A DNA stretch of 54,506 nt from Planctomycetota bacterium (GCA_018242565.1 JAFEBR010000982.1:1-54506), one strand, 5' to 3'. Positions 45,726-54,506 are shown, counted from the stretch's first letter. The notes: generated by a model not told the origin, from the sequence alone. Program-made: numbers and translations.

Positions 45726-47462
45726 TCACTGGGCCGTGAAGATCGGATTTCCTTCCTTGATCGTCTGCCGCACCTGAATGTCTTTGATCTCCAATGGTTT
45801 CACCTTCAGGGGATTCCGATCGAGAATTACCAGGTCCGCCAGTTTGCCAACTTCCAGTGAGCCTTTCCGATCCTCTTCGCCATACTGTTCCGCCCCCCAG
45901 ATCGTCATGGCCTTCAAGCCTTCCAGCGGGGTGATTTTCTGGTCGAGGCCGATGGGGGCGCCCGCGCGCGAAATTCGGTTCACGGCGGTCCACAGCATGA
46001 ACAACTGATCCAGCGGCACGACCGGCGCATCGGTGTGGTTCGTGGGGTGCAAACCGCCATCAATGGCGTCGCGCATCGGGCTGATATACATCGCCTGCCG
46101 CTCGCCCCGGTTCGCAATATGGGCCTCGGCGAAGTAATAGGTGTGCAGCGTGAAAAACGAGGGTCGAATTTTGTATTTCTTATAGACCGGGATGTGGTCT
46201 TTCCGCAGGAACTGAGAATGGACGGCGGTCACGTTGCGATACCGTGTGGGATCATCGGCCGCCGCAAATTCGTGAGCCTGGATCAACGAGTCAATCGCCG
46301 CGTCGCCGTTCACGTGAAACGTGACAGGAACATGCAGTTCATACACCTTTTTGAGGCCCTGGTTGATATACGACTGGGGGGCGAACAACTCCCCTTTCCA
46401 GTCCTGCTCACCAGCGGGCCCTCCCGTCAGGTACGGCGTCGTGAACGCCGCGGTGCGTCCCTGCGGCGAACCATCGATGGTGATCTTCACGCCGCCAATC
46501 TTGAACCGGTCGTAATACTTCAACCAGCGCTCCGTGGGATATTCTTTGAGGATCCGCTCGAGGTCGGTAATGAACGGATACGCGATCACATCGATACTGT
46601 AAGCGCCCGCTGCCGCCGTCCGCTGCAGAGCCTGGATCTGCCCCAGATGGGTGGCCCCTTCTTGAGCCGTGGTGATGCCGGCCGCGGCGTACATGCGATG
46701 CGCCGCGTGCGTCCCGGCGATTTCCTGCGCCGGTGTGAGAGGCGGGGTCTTTTCAAAGATCGGCAAGAACGCCGTCTCCATGATTAACCCCCACGGTTCT
46801 TCCGTCCCGGGTTTTCGCACAATGATCCCGCCGGGTGGCGTTTTCGTCTCGGCGCTGTAACCGAATTTTTTCAGAGCCAGGCTGTTGAGCACGGCTCCGT
46901 GCATTGAGACATGGTCGATGCGCACCGGATTGTCCGGGAACGCGGCGTCGAGATCGTCACGATTCAGCAAGCGGCCTTCCGGCATGACGGTGTCGTCGTA
47001 ACCAAAACCGGTGATCATTTCCCCTTTGGGAATCTGATGCTCCGCCACAAATTTCCGGATCTCGGCGATGATACTGTCCACATCTTTTCCCGGTCCGGCC
47101 GGTGGTGGATACAGCTTCACCTGCTGGGCCAGTGTCAGCGTATTGACGTAGTGCGAATGCGCGTCGATGAAGGCGGGCAGCAATGTGCGTCCCGCCAGTT
47201 CGACGACTCGCGTGTCTTTTCCTTTCAGGCGGGCGATTTCACTTTTCTTCCCCACGGCCAGAATCTTGCCGTCTTTGACGGCCAGCGCTTCGACCACCGG
47301 TTGCGCATCATTGATGGTGACAATGTCGCCCCCCCAATAAATCGAGTCAGCGACCTGCGCCGACGCGGTTCGCGCCATTCCACCGGCGAGCAGGCCCAGC
47401 CAGACGGCAGTCCCGAATGAAAGACGAGACAGAGTTTTCGAGAACCACCCACAATGATGCAT
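45726..47462 (-). CDS. Exported YtcJ-like amidohydrolase
   Basis: The 578-residue protein has a signal peptide (about 1-34, ending TASAQ) and the amidohydrolase_3 layout. VADSIYWGGDIVTIND and VKDGKILAVGKKSEI form the N-terminal beta-sandwich. FIDAHSHYVNT carries the HxH metal site, GVKITIDGSPQGRTA the next conserved block, and HVNGDAAID and NHTDAPVVP metal-binding His/Asp residues. The C-terminal LEGLKAMTIWGAEQYGEEDRKGS is the sandwich return. It is the last gene of a four-gene operon of exported enzymes. The substrate (an amide, carbamate or ester) cannot be read. AGGA precedes the ATG at 47462. Confidence 0.88.
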   Translation of the reverse strand: MHHCGWFSKTLSRLSFGTAVWLGLLAGGMARTASAQVADSIYWGGDIVTINDAQPVVEALAVKDGKILAVGKKSEIARLKGKDTRVVELAGRTLLPAFIDAHSHYVNTLTLAQQVKLYPPPAGPGKDVDSIIAEIRKFVAEHQIPKGEMITGFGYDDTVMPEGRLLNRDDLDAAFPDNPVRIDHVSMHGAVLNSLALKKFGYSAETKTPPGGIIVRKPGTEEPWGLIMETAFLPIFEKTPPLTPAQEIAGTHAAHRMYAAAGITTAQEGATHLGQIQALQRTAAAGAYSIDVIAYPFITDLERILKEYPTERWLKYYDRFKIGGVKITIDGSPQGRTAAFTTPYLTGGPAGEQDWKGELFAPQSYINQGLKKVYELHVPVTFHVNGDAAIDSLIQAHEFAAADDPTRYRNVTAVHSQFLRKDHIPVYKKYKIRPSFFTLHTYYFAEAHIANRGERQAMYISPMRDAIDGGLHPTNHTDAPVVPLDQLFMLWTAVNRISRAGAPIGLDQKITPLEGLKAMTIWGAEQYGEEDRKGSLEVGKLADLVILDRNPLKVKPLEIKDIQVRQTIKEGNPIFTAQ

Positions 47463-47499
47463 ATCGTCGATCCTGATCAACAGCCACAAAAAATGAATA

Positions 47500-48258
47500 T
47501 CAGTCGAGAAATCGTACCGTCCCGGTTGCCAACTCATAGACCGCACCGACGAGGGTGACGGTCTTGTCTTCCAGGCGTTGCTTCCCTTCCGGACTCGCGA
47601 TGAGTTGCCGCATCGACCACCGGACATTGGCCTCAACGGCCTGATGCACGCGGTCGGCACCGTTCACATTCTCGGGAATCCCGGCCAGTCCCGGTTTGAT
47701 GCGATCGATCAGCAGGTTGATGTACCGGGGCTCGGTCCCTTGGCCCGACAGGCTTTCCAGCGTCGCCGTCACGGCACCGCACCCCTCATGTCCCATGATC
47801 ACCAGCAGCGGCGTTCGCAGATGCATCAAGGCGTACTGAATACTCCCCAAGACATCCGAGGCGATCAAATTGCCCGCGACGCGAATCACAAACAGATCGC
47901 CAAAGCCCTGGTCAAACACCAGTTCGGGGGGCACCCGCGAATCACTGCATGCCAGAATCGTTGCAAATGGCTGCTGACCGGCCGTCAGGTGGTCGCGCCA
48001 TACCGCGGCCTGGTGCGCATGCCGGACGGTCCCCTCGGCGAACCGCCGATTTCCCTCTTTGAGCCGCCGCAGGGCTTCGGCGGCATCCTTGGGCGGTGGC
48101 GGCACTTCACTGGGCGCAGCGGTCACTCCCGAAGGATTCAGCATCCAGGGGAGAGTCAGCCCCGCGACTCCCAGGAGGCACTCACGGCGGGTATTTCGAG
48201 GCGTCTCATCCACAGTACGGTTCCTGATGACGGTCAGACATGAAGATTTCATCATCAT
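47500..48258 (-). CDS. Exported beta-class carbonic anhydrase
   Basis: The 252-residue protein has zinc ligands in ACSDSRVPPE (Cys and Asp) and HEGCGAV (His and Cys), FVIRVAGNL and GSIQYAL, all of beta-carbonic anhydrase. The N-terminus NTRRECLLGVAGLTLPW resembles a Tat signal, so the folded zinc enzyme is probably exported to the periplasm. It interconverts CO2 and bicarbonate. It lies between two exported amidohydrolase genes with spacings of 46 and 37 bases; CO2 release from a carbamate product would be one reason. Three consecutive ATGs (48258, 48255, 48252) leave the start uncertain by two codons. Confidence 0.92.
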   Translation of the reverse strand: MMMKSSCLTVIRNRTVDETPRNTRRECLLGVAGLTLPWMLNPSGVTAAPSEVPPPPKDAAEALRRLKEGNRRFAEGTVRHAHQAAVWRDHLTAGQQPFATILACSDSRVPPELVFDQGFGDLFVIRVAGNLIASDVLGSIQYALMHLRTPLLVIMGHEGCGAVTATLESLSGQGTEPRYINLLIDRIKPGLAGIPENVNGADRVHQAVEANVRWSMRQLIASPEGKQRLEDKTVTLVGAVYELATGTVRFLD

Positions 48259-48304
48259 CGCGCGAGTCGCGACTCACTTGCAAGCGCCCCGCCCTGACCT
48301 CGGA

Positions 48305-50308
48305 TTAATGTCCGAGCCGCGCTTCGCGATCTGACTCTTGTTGGATTGCCAGCCATTGAGCGAACCGTTCACCAACACGGCAGCCACAGCCGGGCCCGCA
48401 CGACTGCAATCCGGTCTGCGGTGCCGCGGCCCCCAGCAGGCCCCGTTGCCTTGGCTCATCATCAAACCACCGGCCGCGAAATTTCTGCGATTGAGTCACT
48501 TCAGACTCTGCCGGAATTCGAGTCGTCGCCGCCGTTTTGCGATTGGGAACCGGCTGCATGCGGCCTTCGAGCATCGTGCCCCAGATGGCCACGTCTCTCA
48601 GGTCGCGCGGGGGCACCTCATAGGGGTCTTTCTCCAGCACCGTCAGATTCGCACGTTTCCCGACCTCGATGGAGCCGATCTCTTTTTCCTGCCTGATGGA
48701 ATACGCCGCGTTGATGGTGATCGCGCGTAACGCGACATCGAGTGGCACCCGATGTTCCGGTCCCGCGACCGGCCCTTCCAGTGTCAGTCGATTCACACCC
48801 GACCAAAGCAATTGCAGCGGCTTCGCCGGTGCCATCGGCATGTCTGAATGAAACGACAGCGAACCCCCGTGGTCAAGGACATATTTGTGTGGCGCGATGT
48901 TGCGGGCACGGTCCGGTCCCAGACCGATCTTTTCATACGGCCCGGCGAGTGCCGTGACGTAGTACGGATTCGAACTCACGATGCCCCCCAGCTCGATCCA
49001 GGCCTGCGTTTGCTGCGGCTGGGCGAACCCGAAATGCACAATCGTCGTGCGATGATCATTCCGCGGGGCACGTTGCATCGCCTTCTGCAATTCACCCAGC
49101 ACAACCTCGAAACCGGCATCTCCGTTGGTGTGAATATGGATCTGATACCCCGCATCCCAATATCCCTGAAAGGCATAGCCGAACACGGGGGGATCCATCA
49201 ACCAGGCCCCCTGATGTCCGTCAGTGTAACCCTCTTTCATCATCATCAACTGACTGTAGATCGCTCCGTCACAGAACAGCTTCACCTGCTTCGGCAGGTA
49301 CGCCGTGCGCCCCTGCCCCCAGTTCAGGACCTGCTCACTTTCGGCCACCATCGCGCGCGGATCCTGCGGATTTCGAGCGGCCAGCGTCTTGCCATCGACG
49401 AGGAAATAGTGGTTAAACGGCGTCGCATCGACGCCGTAGACCTCATTGATCATGTCCTGCAGCGTTTTCGAAAAGAAACCGCCCGGCTCGCAGCAACTCG
49501 TGAGACCGTTCTGGTGGTAGTACCGCACTGTGTATTCCAACCCCTCCCGAAAGCGGGCCGGTGTCGCCACTTCCGGCGCGAGTTGGTTCAACACCGCCAG
49601 CGCTCCCTGTTCGAAAAAATGGCCCGCCTCCAGATCGATCTGTGCCTGCGCGCTGCGCGGCAACTTCGCGACAAGCGCCGCGTCGAGGCCCGTTTTCCGC
49701 AACGCCAGACTGTTCAGATAAAACTCGTGGCACGAACGATGCCACACGATCACGGGGAAGTCGGGGGCCAACTGGTCGAGCCGTTTCCGCGACAGCGGCC
49801 CATGCAGATAGTGGTGATAACCCCAGGTGATAAATGTCTGCGAGCGATCGGTGTGCTCGCGCAACGCCTGCTCCAGCCGGGATTGATACGTCTTCGCGTC
49901 TCGCACGCCCGGCGAGAATCCCGCGATGGCCTCCCAGTCTTCGATCGCAATCACCCGGGTATTCATGGTGAGCGCGGCGAGGACGGGATGCACGTGCTGA
50001 TCGATGAAACCGGCGCTGACAATTTTGTCGGCCAAGGTGCGGTCCACCCGCGCTTCCTGACCGACGGCAGCCCGCACCTCAGCCAAAGTACCGACGGCGA
50101 CGAAGCGCCCATCGCGTACCGCCACGGCCTCGGCCCGCGGCTTCCGCGCATCCATCGTGATGATCGATTTCGCCACGTAAACCGTCGTGACACTGCGGCG
50201 TGCCAGCAGGCTGCCAACATCCTGCAGGGACGGAGACTGCGCGCTGGCAACATCTGCCAGGACGAGCGCCAGTAATACAGTCCACGTGAACCCGCGAGCC
50301 CAATACAT
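48305..50308 (-). CDS. Exported YtcJ-like amidohydrolase, second copy
   Basis: The 667-residue protein has a signal peptide (about 1-24, VASAQS). VYVAKSIITMDARKPRAEAV opens the sandwich. The metal site is FIDQHVHPV, and HIHTNGDAG and SFHSDMPM follow. The C-terminal EIGSIEVGKRANLTVLEKDP closes the family domain. Beyond it lies an extra tail of about 70 residues with SCGPGCGC near the end, absent from the other copy in the operon. AGGAG lies 9 bases before the ATG at 50308. It is the second gene of the operon, 29 bases after the HAD gene. Confidence 0.88.
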   Translation of the reverse strand: MYWARGFTWTVLLALVLADVASAQSPSLQDVGSLLARRSVTTVYVAKSIITMDARKPRAEAVAVRDGRFVAVGTLAEVRAAVGQEARVDRTLADKIVSAGFIDQHVHPVLAALTMNTRVIAIEDWEAIAGFSPGVRDAKTYQSRLEQALREHTDRSQTFITWGYHHYLHGPLSRKRLDQLAPDFPVIVWHRSCHEFYLNSLALRKTGLDAALVAKLPRSAQAQIDLEAGHFFEQGALAVLNQLAPEVATPARFREGLEYTVRYYHQNGLTSCCEPGGFFSKTLQDMINEVYGVDATPFNHYFLVDGKTLAARNPQDPRAMVAESEQVLNWGQGRTAYLPKQVKLFCDGAIYSQLMMMKEGYTDGHQGAWLMDPPVFGYAFQGYWDAGYQIHIHTNGDAGFEVVLGELQKAMQRAPRNDHRTTIVHFGFAQPQQTQAWIELGGIVSSNPYYVTALAGPYEKIGLGPDRARNIAPHKYVLDHGGSLSFHSDMPMAPAKPLQLLWSGVNRLTLEGPVAGPEHRVPLDVALRAITINAAYSIRQEKEIGSIEVGKRANLTVLEKDPYEVPPRDLRDVAIWGTMLEGRMQPVPNRKTAATTRIPAESEVTQSQKFRGRWFDDEPRQRGLLGAAAPQTGLQSCGPGCGCRVGERFAQWLAIQQESDREARLGH

Positions 50309-50337
50309 GAGGGAATACTCCTGCGACCGTGAAGTCA

Positions 50338-51345
50338 TCATGGCTTTTCAATAACGCGATAAATCGTCTTCCAGTCGTCTTTCATGTTCACGATGGTCCA
50401 GCCTCGGGACTGGGCTTCGTCCAACCCCTTGTCGAGCTTGCCAAACAGTGACTGACGGTCGTAGGCCCACTCGCGGACGGCGTCCGTATGATGCACGTAC
50501 AAACAGAAGCGGGGCCCGGAACCGGCAGCGGTCCATTGCAACATCGGCAGGTCACCATCGGAGTTTCCGAAGGCAGCAATCGGCCGACGGCCGATATGCA
50601 GGTTGATGCCCACCGGTTTGCCCGCCTTGTCGTCGAAAAAGTTCAACTCGGGCAACCGCACCAACACCGGTTGGCCCTCTCGGAACTCCAGTTTCGTCTT
50701 AACGCTGCTGCCAATGACCTGTTCGGGGGGAATTCCGTAAACCGCCTCGGTCCAGGGACGCATGAATTCAATACCGCCCCCCGAAACAATGTAAGTTTTA
50801 AAGCCCTGTGCACGAAAGAAGGCCAGCACCTCGAGCATCGGTTGATAGACCATGTCGGTGTAGCGACGACGGGTGATCGGATGCTTCGCCGTGGCGATCC
50901 AATCTTTGACGATCTTTTCAAACTCATCGGTCGTCATGCCCGAATGACTCGCCATCACCAGGGCATACAGCGACTGTTCGCCACCGGCCAGCGCGGTTTT
51001 CAGGTCGCCTCTGAGCACAGACGCAAAGGGTTCTTGATCCTTCCACTCGGGGTGCTGCGGCAAGAGCTGGCGGATCCGGTCGAGCGCGAAAAACGCCTGC
51101 ACGTACATGGGCTGCTCAGCCCAAAGCGTACCGTCATTATCGAAGACGGCAATCCGCTCGGGCACCGGTACAAAATCGGGCGAGCCGGTTGTTGTCACCT
51201 TCGCGACGAAATCCAGAATCGCCGTCTTCGCTGGGCCGTCGTTCCACGATGGCAACGGATCATCCGCCCGCGCACGGGGAGCGACCTGAAAGAGCGCAAC
51301 GAACAGCAGGAAAGTCACACACGCGGGTCTGCGTTTGAATGCCAT
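50338..51345 (-). CDS. Exported HAD-superfamily hydrolase
   Basis: The 335-residue protein has a signal peptide (about 1-27, RARAD). The HAD motif I is VFDNDGTLWAEQP with nucleophile Asp and the second Asp two residues on. Motif II is YIVSGGG, and motif IV is FGNSDGDLPML. The cap region resembles phosphoserine-phosphatase-like HADs. It probably dephosphorylates a small molecule in the periplasm; the substrate is unknown. It is the first gene of the exported-enzyme operon. Upstream lie the 180-bp repeats, so the promoter must be in 51346-51459 or among the repeats. Confidence 0.85.
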   Translation of the reverse strand: MAFKRRPACVTFLLFVALFQVAPRARADDPLPSWNDGPAKTAILDFVAKVTTTGSPDFVPVPERIAVFDNDGTLWAEQPMYVQAFFALDRIRQLLPQHPEWKDQEPFASVLRGDLKTALAGGEQSLYALVMASHSGMTTDEFEKIVKDWIATAKHPITRRRYTDMVYQPMLEVLAFFRAQGFKTYIVSGGGIEFMRPWTEAVYGIPPEQVIGSSVKTKLEFREGQPVLVRLPELNFFDDKAGKPVGINLHIGRRPIAAFGNSDGDLPMLQWTAAGSGPRFCLYVHHTDAVREWAYDRQSLFGKLDKGLDEAQSRGWTIVNMKDDWKTIYRVIEKP

Positions 51346-51459
51346 GATCGTAGTATGTATCGCGAGGATTGTTTTCGGCGGTTGCCAACCACCGCATTAT
51401 TGCGGATTGTGGCGCCCGGGCAAATGGCGGCAAGACAGCACGCTGACACGAATTCAGCC

Positions 51460-51639
51460 CAGCGAGCCGTTGGGTTGACCCCAACGGTTTCAACGTGAAC
51501 TTGGATTTGATTACCGACAACAGACAGTCCTTCGCAGGGAACCGCCCAGCGCATGACAATACGAGGACGGCAGAACCAATGTGATCGCCCTGTTCCCACC
51601 GTACGGGATACCGCCGGGATAAACCCGGGCGGCTCGCTG
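51460..51639. repeat. Tandem 180-bp unit, copy 1
   Basis: The unit begins CAGCGAGCCG and ends CGGCTCGCTG, a perfect 10-bp terminal inverted repeat. Near its left end is a GC-rich hairpin (CCGTTGGGTT with CCCAACGG). Near its right end is a CCGCCGGG...CCCGGGCGG hairpin. A 14-bp spacer separates it from copy 2, so the period is 194 bp. Confidence 0.92.
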
Positions 51640-51653
51640 ACATCAATTCAGCC

Positions 51654-51833
51654 CAGCGAGCCGTTGCGTTGATCCCAACGGTTTCAACGTGAACCTGGAC
51701 TTGCTGACGGACAACTGGCAGTCCTTCGCAGGGAACCGGGTAACGCGCGACAATATGCGGACGGCACAACCAAGGTGATCGCCCTATCCCCACCGGACGG
51801 GATCCCGCCGGGATAAACCCGGGCGGCTCGCTG
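51654..51833. repeat. Tandem 180-bp unit, copy 2
   Basis: Same length and ends as copy 1. Substitutions in the left hairpin (GCGTTGATCC) are partly compensated. Another 14-bp spacer follows. Confidence 0.92.
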
Positions 51834-51847
51834 ACATCAATTCAGCC

Positions 51848-52027
51848 CAGCGAGCCGTTGGGTTTAACCCAACGGTTTCAACGTGAACTTGGATTTGCTG
51901 ACGGACAACTGACAGTCCTTCGCAGGGAACCGGGTAACGCGCGACAATACGAGGACGGCAGAACTAATGTGACCGCCCTGTTCCCATCGCACGGGATCCC
52001 GCCGGGGTAAACCCGGGCGGCTCGCCG
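51848..52027. repeat. Tandem 180-bp unit, copy 3
   Basis: Same length; the right end reads CGGCTCGCCG, one base from the other copies. The left hairpin (TTGGGTTTAACCCAA) is the most symmetric. Confidence 0.92.
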
Positions 52028-52262
52028 GTATGCGTCGTGTATCCCGACAGCCTTCTGAACCGTTGCGCACACGTCAGATCAACGTTGCCAAATTGCAGCG
52101 TCGGTTTGTTTCGGGCTGATTTTGTCGTTTCTCACCCAAAACCCGGAAGTCCCCTGCGGACTCCTTGTTTTTTGTCTGGCACTCACTTAAACACGTTGCT
52201 TAAGCCGTCGTGTTGCACATGATCGCATATCCACATTCATTTTGACCCCGCGGAGCAAACTG

Positions 52263-52931
52263 ATGCGAGTTTGGACGAATGTCTTTGTTTCGATCTGCCT
52301 CGTGGCGGTCTCGGCCAGTTCGGTCCACGCCGATCTCATTGCGGGGAACTTCGGCCCCGGCGATTCGTACCAAACTGGCGGCGGCAATTCCTGGGGAGTC
52401 GGATATGATTTTTCCGTGCCCCCCAGTTACTACTCGATCGCCGTTGCGTTTACCAACACCAGCAGCACCACCTACAGTCTCGATCAGTTCCGGTTCGCCG
52501 CGAATTATTACTCGGGGACCAATTCGCTGACCGCAACTTTCTACGGTGGCTCAAGCGATCTGAACAGTGCGACTCTGCTGGAATCGTTCACCTTCTCGGC
52601 ACCAACTCCGTACGATCAATACATCTATGTCGCAAGTTCGACCGTGCACCCCTGGCTGCTGCCCGGCGAAACTTATTTCATCACCTTGTCAGTCCCCCAG
52701 GACAGTGAAACTCTTTGGGGCTGGCAGTTTAATGATCAAGGACAGACGGGCGGCTGGCTGACACAGATCAACAGTGATCCCTGGTACGAGCTGACGTATG
52801 TCACTCCGGTGTTCGACGTGCATGCCTCGCCTGTCCCCGAACCCTCGACCCTGATCATGTTTTCGTTGCTGATGGTGACGTTGGGCACGGTTGGTGCCTG
52901 CAGTCGGCGAAAACAGACGGTGTCGGCCTGA
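52263..52931 (+). CDS. PEP-CTERM exported protein
   Basis: The 222-residue protein has a signal peptide (about 1-24, SSVHAD). A beta-rich central domain contains GNSWGVGYDFSVPPSYYSI and many aromatic strands. The C-terminus is VPEPSTLIMFSLLMVTLGTV followed by a basic cluster (SRRK): the PEP-CTERM sorting signal. The central region resembles choice-of-anchor R type PEP-CTERM proteins, but that is a loose match. GGAG lies 8 bases before the ATG at 52263. It appears to be monocistronic with a terminator. Confidence 0.85.
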   Translation: MRVWTNVFVSICLVAVSASSVHADLIAGNFGPGDSYQTGGGNSWGVGYDFSVPPSYYSIAVAFTNTSSTTYSLDQFRFAANYYSGTNSLTATFYGGSSDLNSATLLESFTFSAPTPYDQYIYVASSTVHPWLLPGETYFITLSVPQDSETLWGWQFNDQGQTGGWLTQINSDPWYELTYVTPVFDVHASPVPEPSTLIMFSLLMVTLGTVGACSRRKQTVSA

Positions 52932-52966
52932 GCAAGCAGCGATATTCGACCACTTCGCACACAACA

Positions 52967-53000
52967 CCCCGTCAGGCTCCGCCGGCGGGGCGCTTTTTTT
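52967..53000 (+). terminator. Intrinsic terminator after the PEP-CTERM gene
   Basis: A 7-bp stem CCCCGTC (52967-52973) with GGCGGGG (52984-52990), one G-T pair, is followed by CGC and seven T residues. Confidence 0.7.
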
Positions 53001-53386
53001 CACAGACACTTAGAAACGTCTCGTACGAAGCGCGTGACTCGGGCACGGCAGGACTCGACCTCACGACAGCCCCGGAGAGCCGTTTCAATCCCCGTCTTCC
53101 GAAAGGGATCGAGGCCCTGATTTGCCGTGGTATTGCTGCGACTGCCCGTTCATGGGGAAACAGGACCTGACTCTGGGCCAGCACTCAACAGCACGGACAA
53201 TCGGCCAGTTTCGAGGTGCCTGTCCCCCTTTTGCAGCACTCTGCTAGACTGACGGAACGAATTTTCCACAGAAGATGTCGCGATCCATCAGTCCCCAGCG
53301 GCCTTGAGTGGTGTTTAACCTGCAGACCCACTGTCCCGTGGTTCTGTCGGTCAGACCGATCGGACGACATCGACTCGGAGTATTGG
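53001..53386. other. Gene-free stretch (386 bp)
   Basis: No supported frame is seen on either strand. The last part presumably contains the promoter of the CotH-like gene; I see no clear boxes. Confidence 0.4.
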
Positions 53387-54506
53387 ATGAAAATTATAAA
53401 CAACCTGTTCTGCCTGACACTTTTCGTGGCACTCACTTCCGGCACCGTGTCGGCTGCGGATCAACAGCCGGAAAGTGCCCCGCCAGACGCCGAGGCCCTG
53501 TTCAACCTGACGCAGGTCTGGAAGTTTCACCTGAAATTCGCCGCCGATCAGTGGCAGGCGATTGAACCGAAACGGAATCCCAACGCCGGTGGTTTCGGCC
53601 GCGGTCCGAACGACGCCCGCAATCCGTCCCGTGCGGCCGAATTACTGGCTCCGGTCTTGATGAGTCAGGCTGATCGCGACCGCAATGGAACACTCTCGGC
53701 GGAGGAATTCGCGACCCTCGGGCGATCCTGGTTTCAAAATTGGGACAAAACAGGCGCTGGCACCCTGACCCAATCACAATTCTCTGCCGGCTTCAATGCG
53801 ATCCGCAGTCCGATCGGGGGAGGCCTGCCGTTAGTCGGAGCAGAGGGAAAGCGCAACGGTATCGCATCCGTGATTGGATTTGAGTTTGATTACGTACACG
53901 CGGACCTGGAAATCGCCGGTAAGACGATCGCGGATGTCGCCGTGCGCTATAAAGGCAACGGGACCTTTCTCGAACTGGGCGATAACCCGAAACGATCCCT
54001 GAAGATTGCTTTTGACAAATTCCAAAAGGGACAAAAACTGGCGGGGGTCACGACCCTGAATCTGCAGAACAACGTCACCGACGTCAGCTACATGAATGAG
54101 GTCCTGGCCTATCGCCTGTTTCGCGACGCAGGAGTCCCGGCCCCGCGCACGACCTACGCCCAAGTCTACATTACGGTCGCTGGCCAATTCGAGCAGCGTT
54201 ACTTCGGACTGTATTCGGTGACCGAAAACGTTGACTCCGATTTTGCGAACAGCCGGTTCGCTCCTTCACAAAAGGGAGTCTTTTTTAAACCCGTCACGCC
54301 CCAGATCTTTGCCGACCTCGGCGCCGATTGGGCGCCCTACAATCAGCTGTACGACCCCAAATCGAAGCCCACCGACGAACAGAAACGGGCTATCACCGAA
54401 TTGTGTCGTCTGGCCACCCAGGCCGACGACCGCGAGTTTACCAGCCGCATCGGCCAGTTCATCGACTTACCCGAATTGGCCCGCTACATGGCAGTCCTGG
54501 TGTATC
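53387..54506 (+). CDS. CotH-like spore-coat kinase family protein with EF-hand, 3' end cut by window
   Basis: The frame runs open from the ATG to the last base, giving 373 residues and no stop. A signal peptide (about 1-23, TVSAAD) is followed by a CotH N-terminal strand (VWKFHLKFAADQWQAIEP). An inserted calcium-binding EF-hand (DRDRNGTLSAEEF) has a degenerate second copy (WDKTGAGTLTQSQF). The CotH core follows: VRYKGNGTFLEL, KRSLKIAFDKF, LNLQNNVTDVSYMNEVLAYRL split over two strands, and YFGLYSVTENVD. CotH proteins are atypical protein kinases or structural proteins; extracellular planctomycete versions often carry EF-hands. The catalytic Asp region lies beyond or near the window end. Confidence 0.85.
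   Translation, partial: MKIINNLFCLTLFVALTSGTVSAADQQPESAPPDAEALFNLTQVWKFHLKFAADQWQAIEPKRNPNAGGFGRGPNDARNPSRAAELLAPVLMSQADRDRNGTLSAEEFATLGRSWFQNWDKTGAGTLTQSQFSAGFNAIRSPIGGGLPLVGAEGKRNGIASVIGFEFDYVHADLEIAGKTIADVAVRYKGNGTFLELGDNPKRSLKIAFDKFQKGQKLAGVTTLNLQNNVTDVSYMNEVLAYRLFRDAGVPAPRTTYAQVYITVAGQFEQRYFGLYSVTENVDSDFANSRFAPSQKGVFFKPVTPQIFADLGADWAPYNQLYDPKSKPTDEQKRAITELCRLATQADDREFTSRIGQFIDLPELARYMAVLVY

Larger units (their letters stand above)
51346..52262. other. Gene-free repeat region (917 bp)
   Basis: No coding frame is supported. 51460-52027 holds the three repeat units described separately. 52028-52262 is the presumed promoter region of the PEP-CTERM gene. Confidence 0.5.

Noticed and set aside
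48848-50275. 475-codon plus-strand frame
   Set aside because: Antisense to a clear amidohydrolase with all metal-binding motifs.
51460-52027. Possible CRISPR array
   Set aside because: Units are 180 bp and conserved along the whole length, spacers are a constant 14 bp, and no cas gene is near.
53001-53386. Small minus-strand frames before the CotH gene
   Set aside because: Short, no ribosome binding site and no recognisable motif.

Overview
The window looks like chromosomal DNA of a planctomycete (Planctomycetota). This is inferred from family content, not from any rRNA: two signal-peptide sulfatases, two PEP-CTERM proteins, a LEPR-XLL-type export signal, a BlaI/M56 (BlaR1-like) pair whose peptidase carries a very long C-terminal extension ending in a TIGR03067-like domain, a DUF1559-like prepilin remnant, an Uma2 nuclease and CotH/EF-hand proteins. 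GC content is high, so nearly every real gene has long open frames on its opposite strand. I see no rRNA, tRNA, insertion sequence, integrase or CRISPR array.

Layout. 80-5564: a fused nucleotide-sugar pyrophosphorylase (UDP-HexNAc type plus GDP-mannose type), a small membrane protein, a leucine-rich-repeat membrane protein, an Uma2 protein and a zinc-ribbon protein. 5952-8611: a sulfatase translationally overlapping a THUMP-like methyltransferase. 8649-11839: a metallophore/RiPP-type cluster (cysteine-rich Tat-lipoprotein precursor, MNIO/DUF692 enzyme, DUF2063 partner) divergent from an Rrf2 regulator. 11982-19732: a truncated prepilin, a Skp/OmpH chaperone, a 1484-residue protein with an inverse-autotransporter-like barrel and a beta-helix passenger, and a convergent EXORDIUM-like exported protein. 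20158-22185: groES-groEL. 22567-26814: a probable small RNA, csrA, an intrinsic terminator, then a tightly overlapping four-gene signalling operon (globin histidine kinase, double receiver, receiver-kinase hybrid, receiver-ANTAR). 26883-28467: an SdpR/SdpI-like autoregulated pair and a DUF1877 protein. 28750-32970: a probable trans-4-hydroxyproline catabolic operon with a divergent PAS-AraC activator. 33091-40533: a terpenoid-cyclase-fold protein, two small membrane proteins, and the M56/BlaI pair. 40822-45487: a TPR/glycosyltransferase-like membrane protein, a sulfatase with HEAT-like repeats, and a PEP-CTERM protein. 45726-51345: an operon of four exported enzymes (HAD hydrolase, YtcJ-like amidohydrolase, beta-carbonic anhydrase, second amidohydrolase). 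51460-52027: three tandem 180-bp repeats with inverted ends. 52263-54506: a PEP-CTERM protein and a CotH-like protein cut by the window end.

The systems most worth attention are the membrane-anchored bufferin-like RiPP cluster with its putative Rrf2 control; the globin-to-ANTAR phosphorelay sitting immediately behind a terminator; the inverse autotransporter with a beta-helix passenger; and the structured RNA between groEL and csrA. Functional statements rest on motif recognition by eye; no database search was run.
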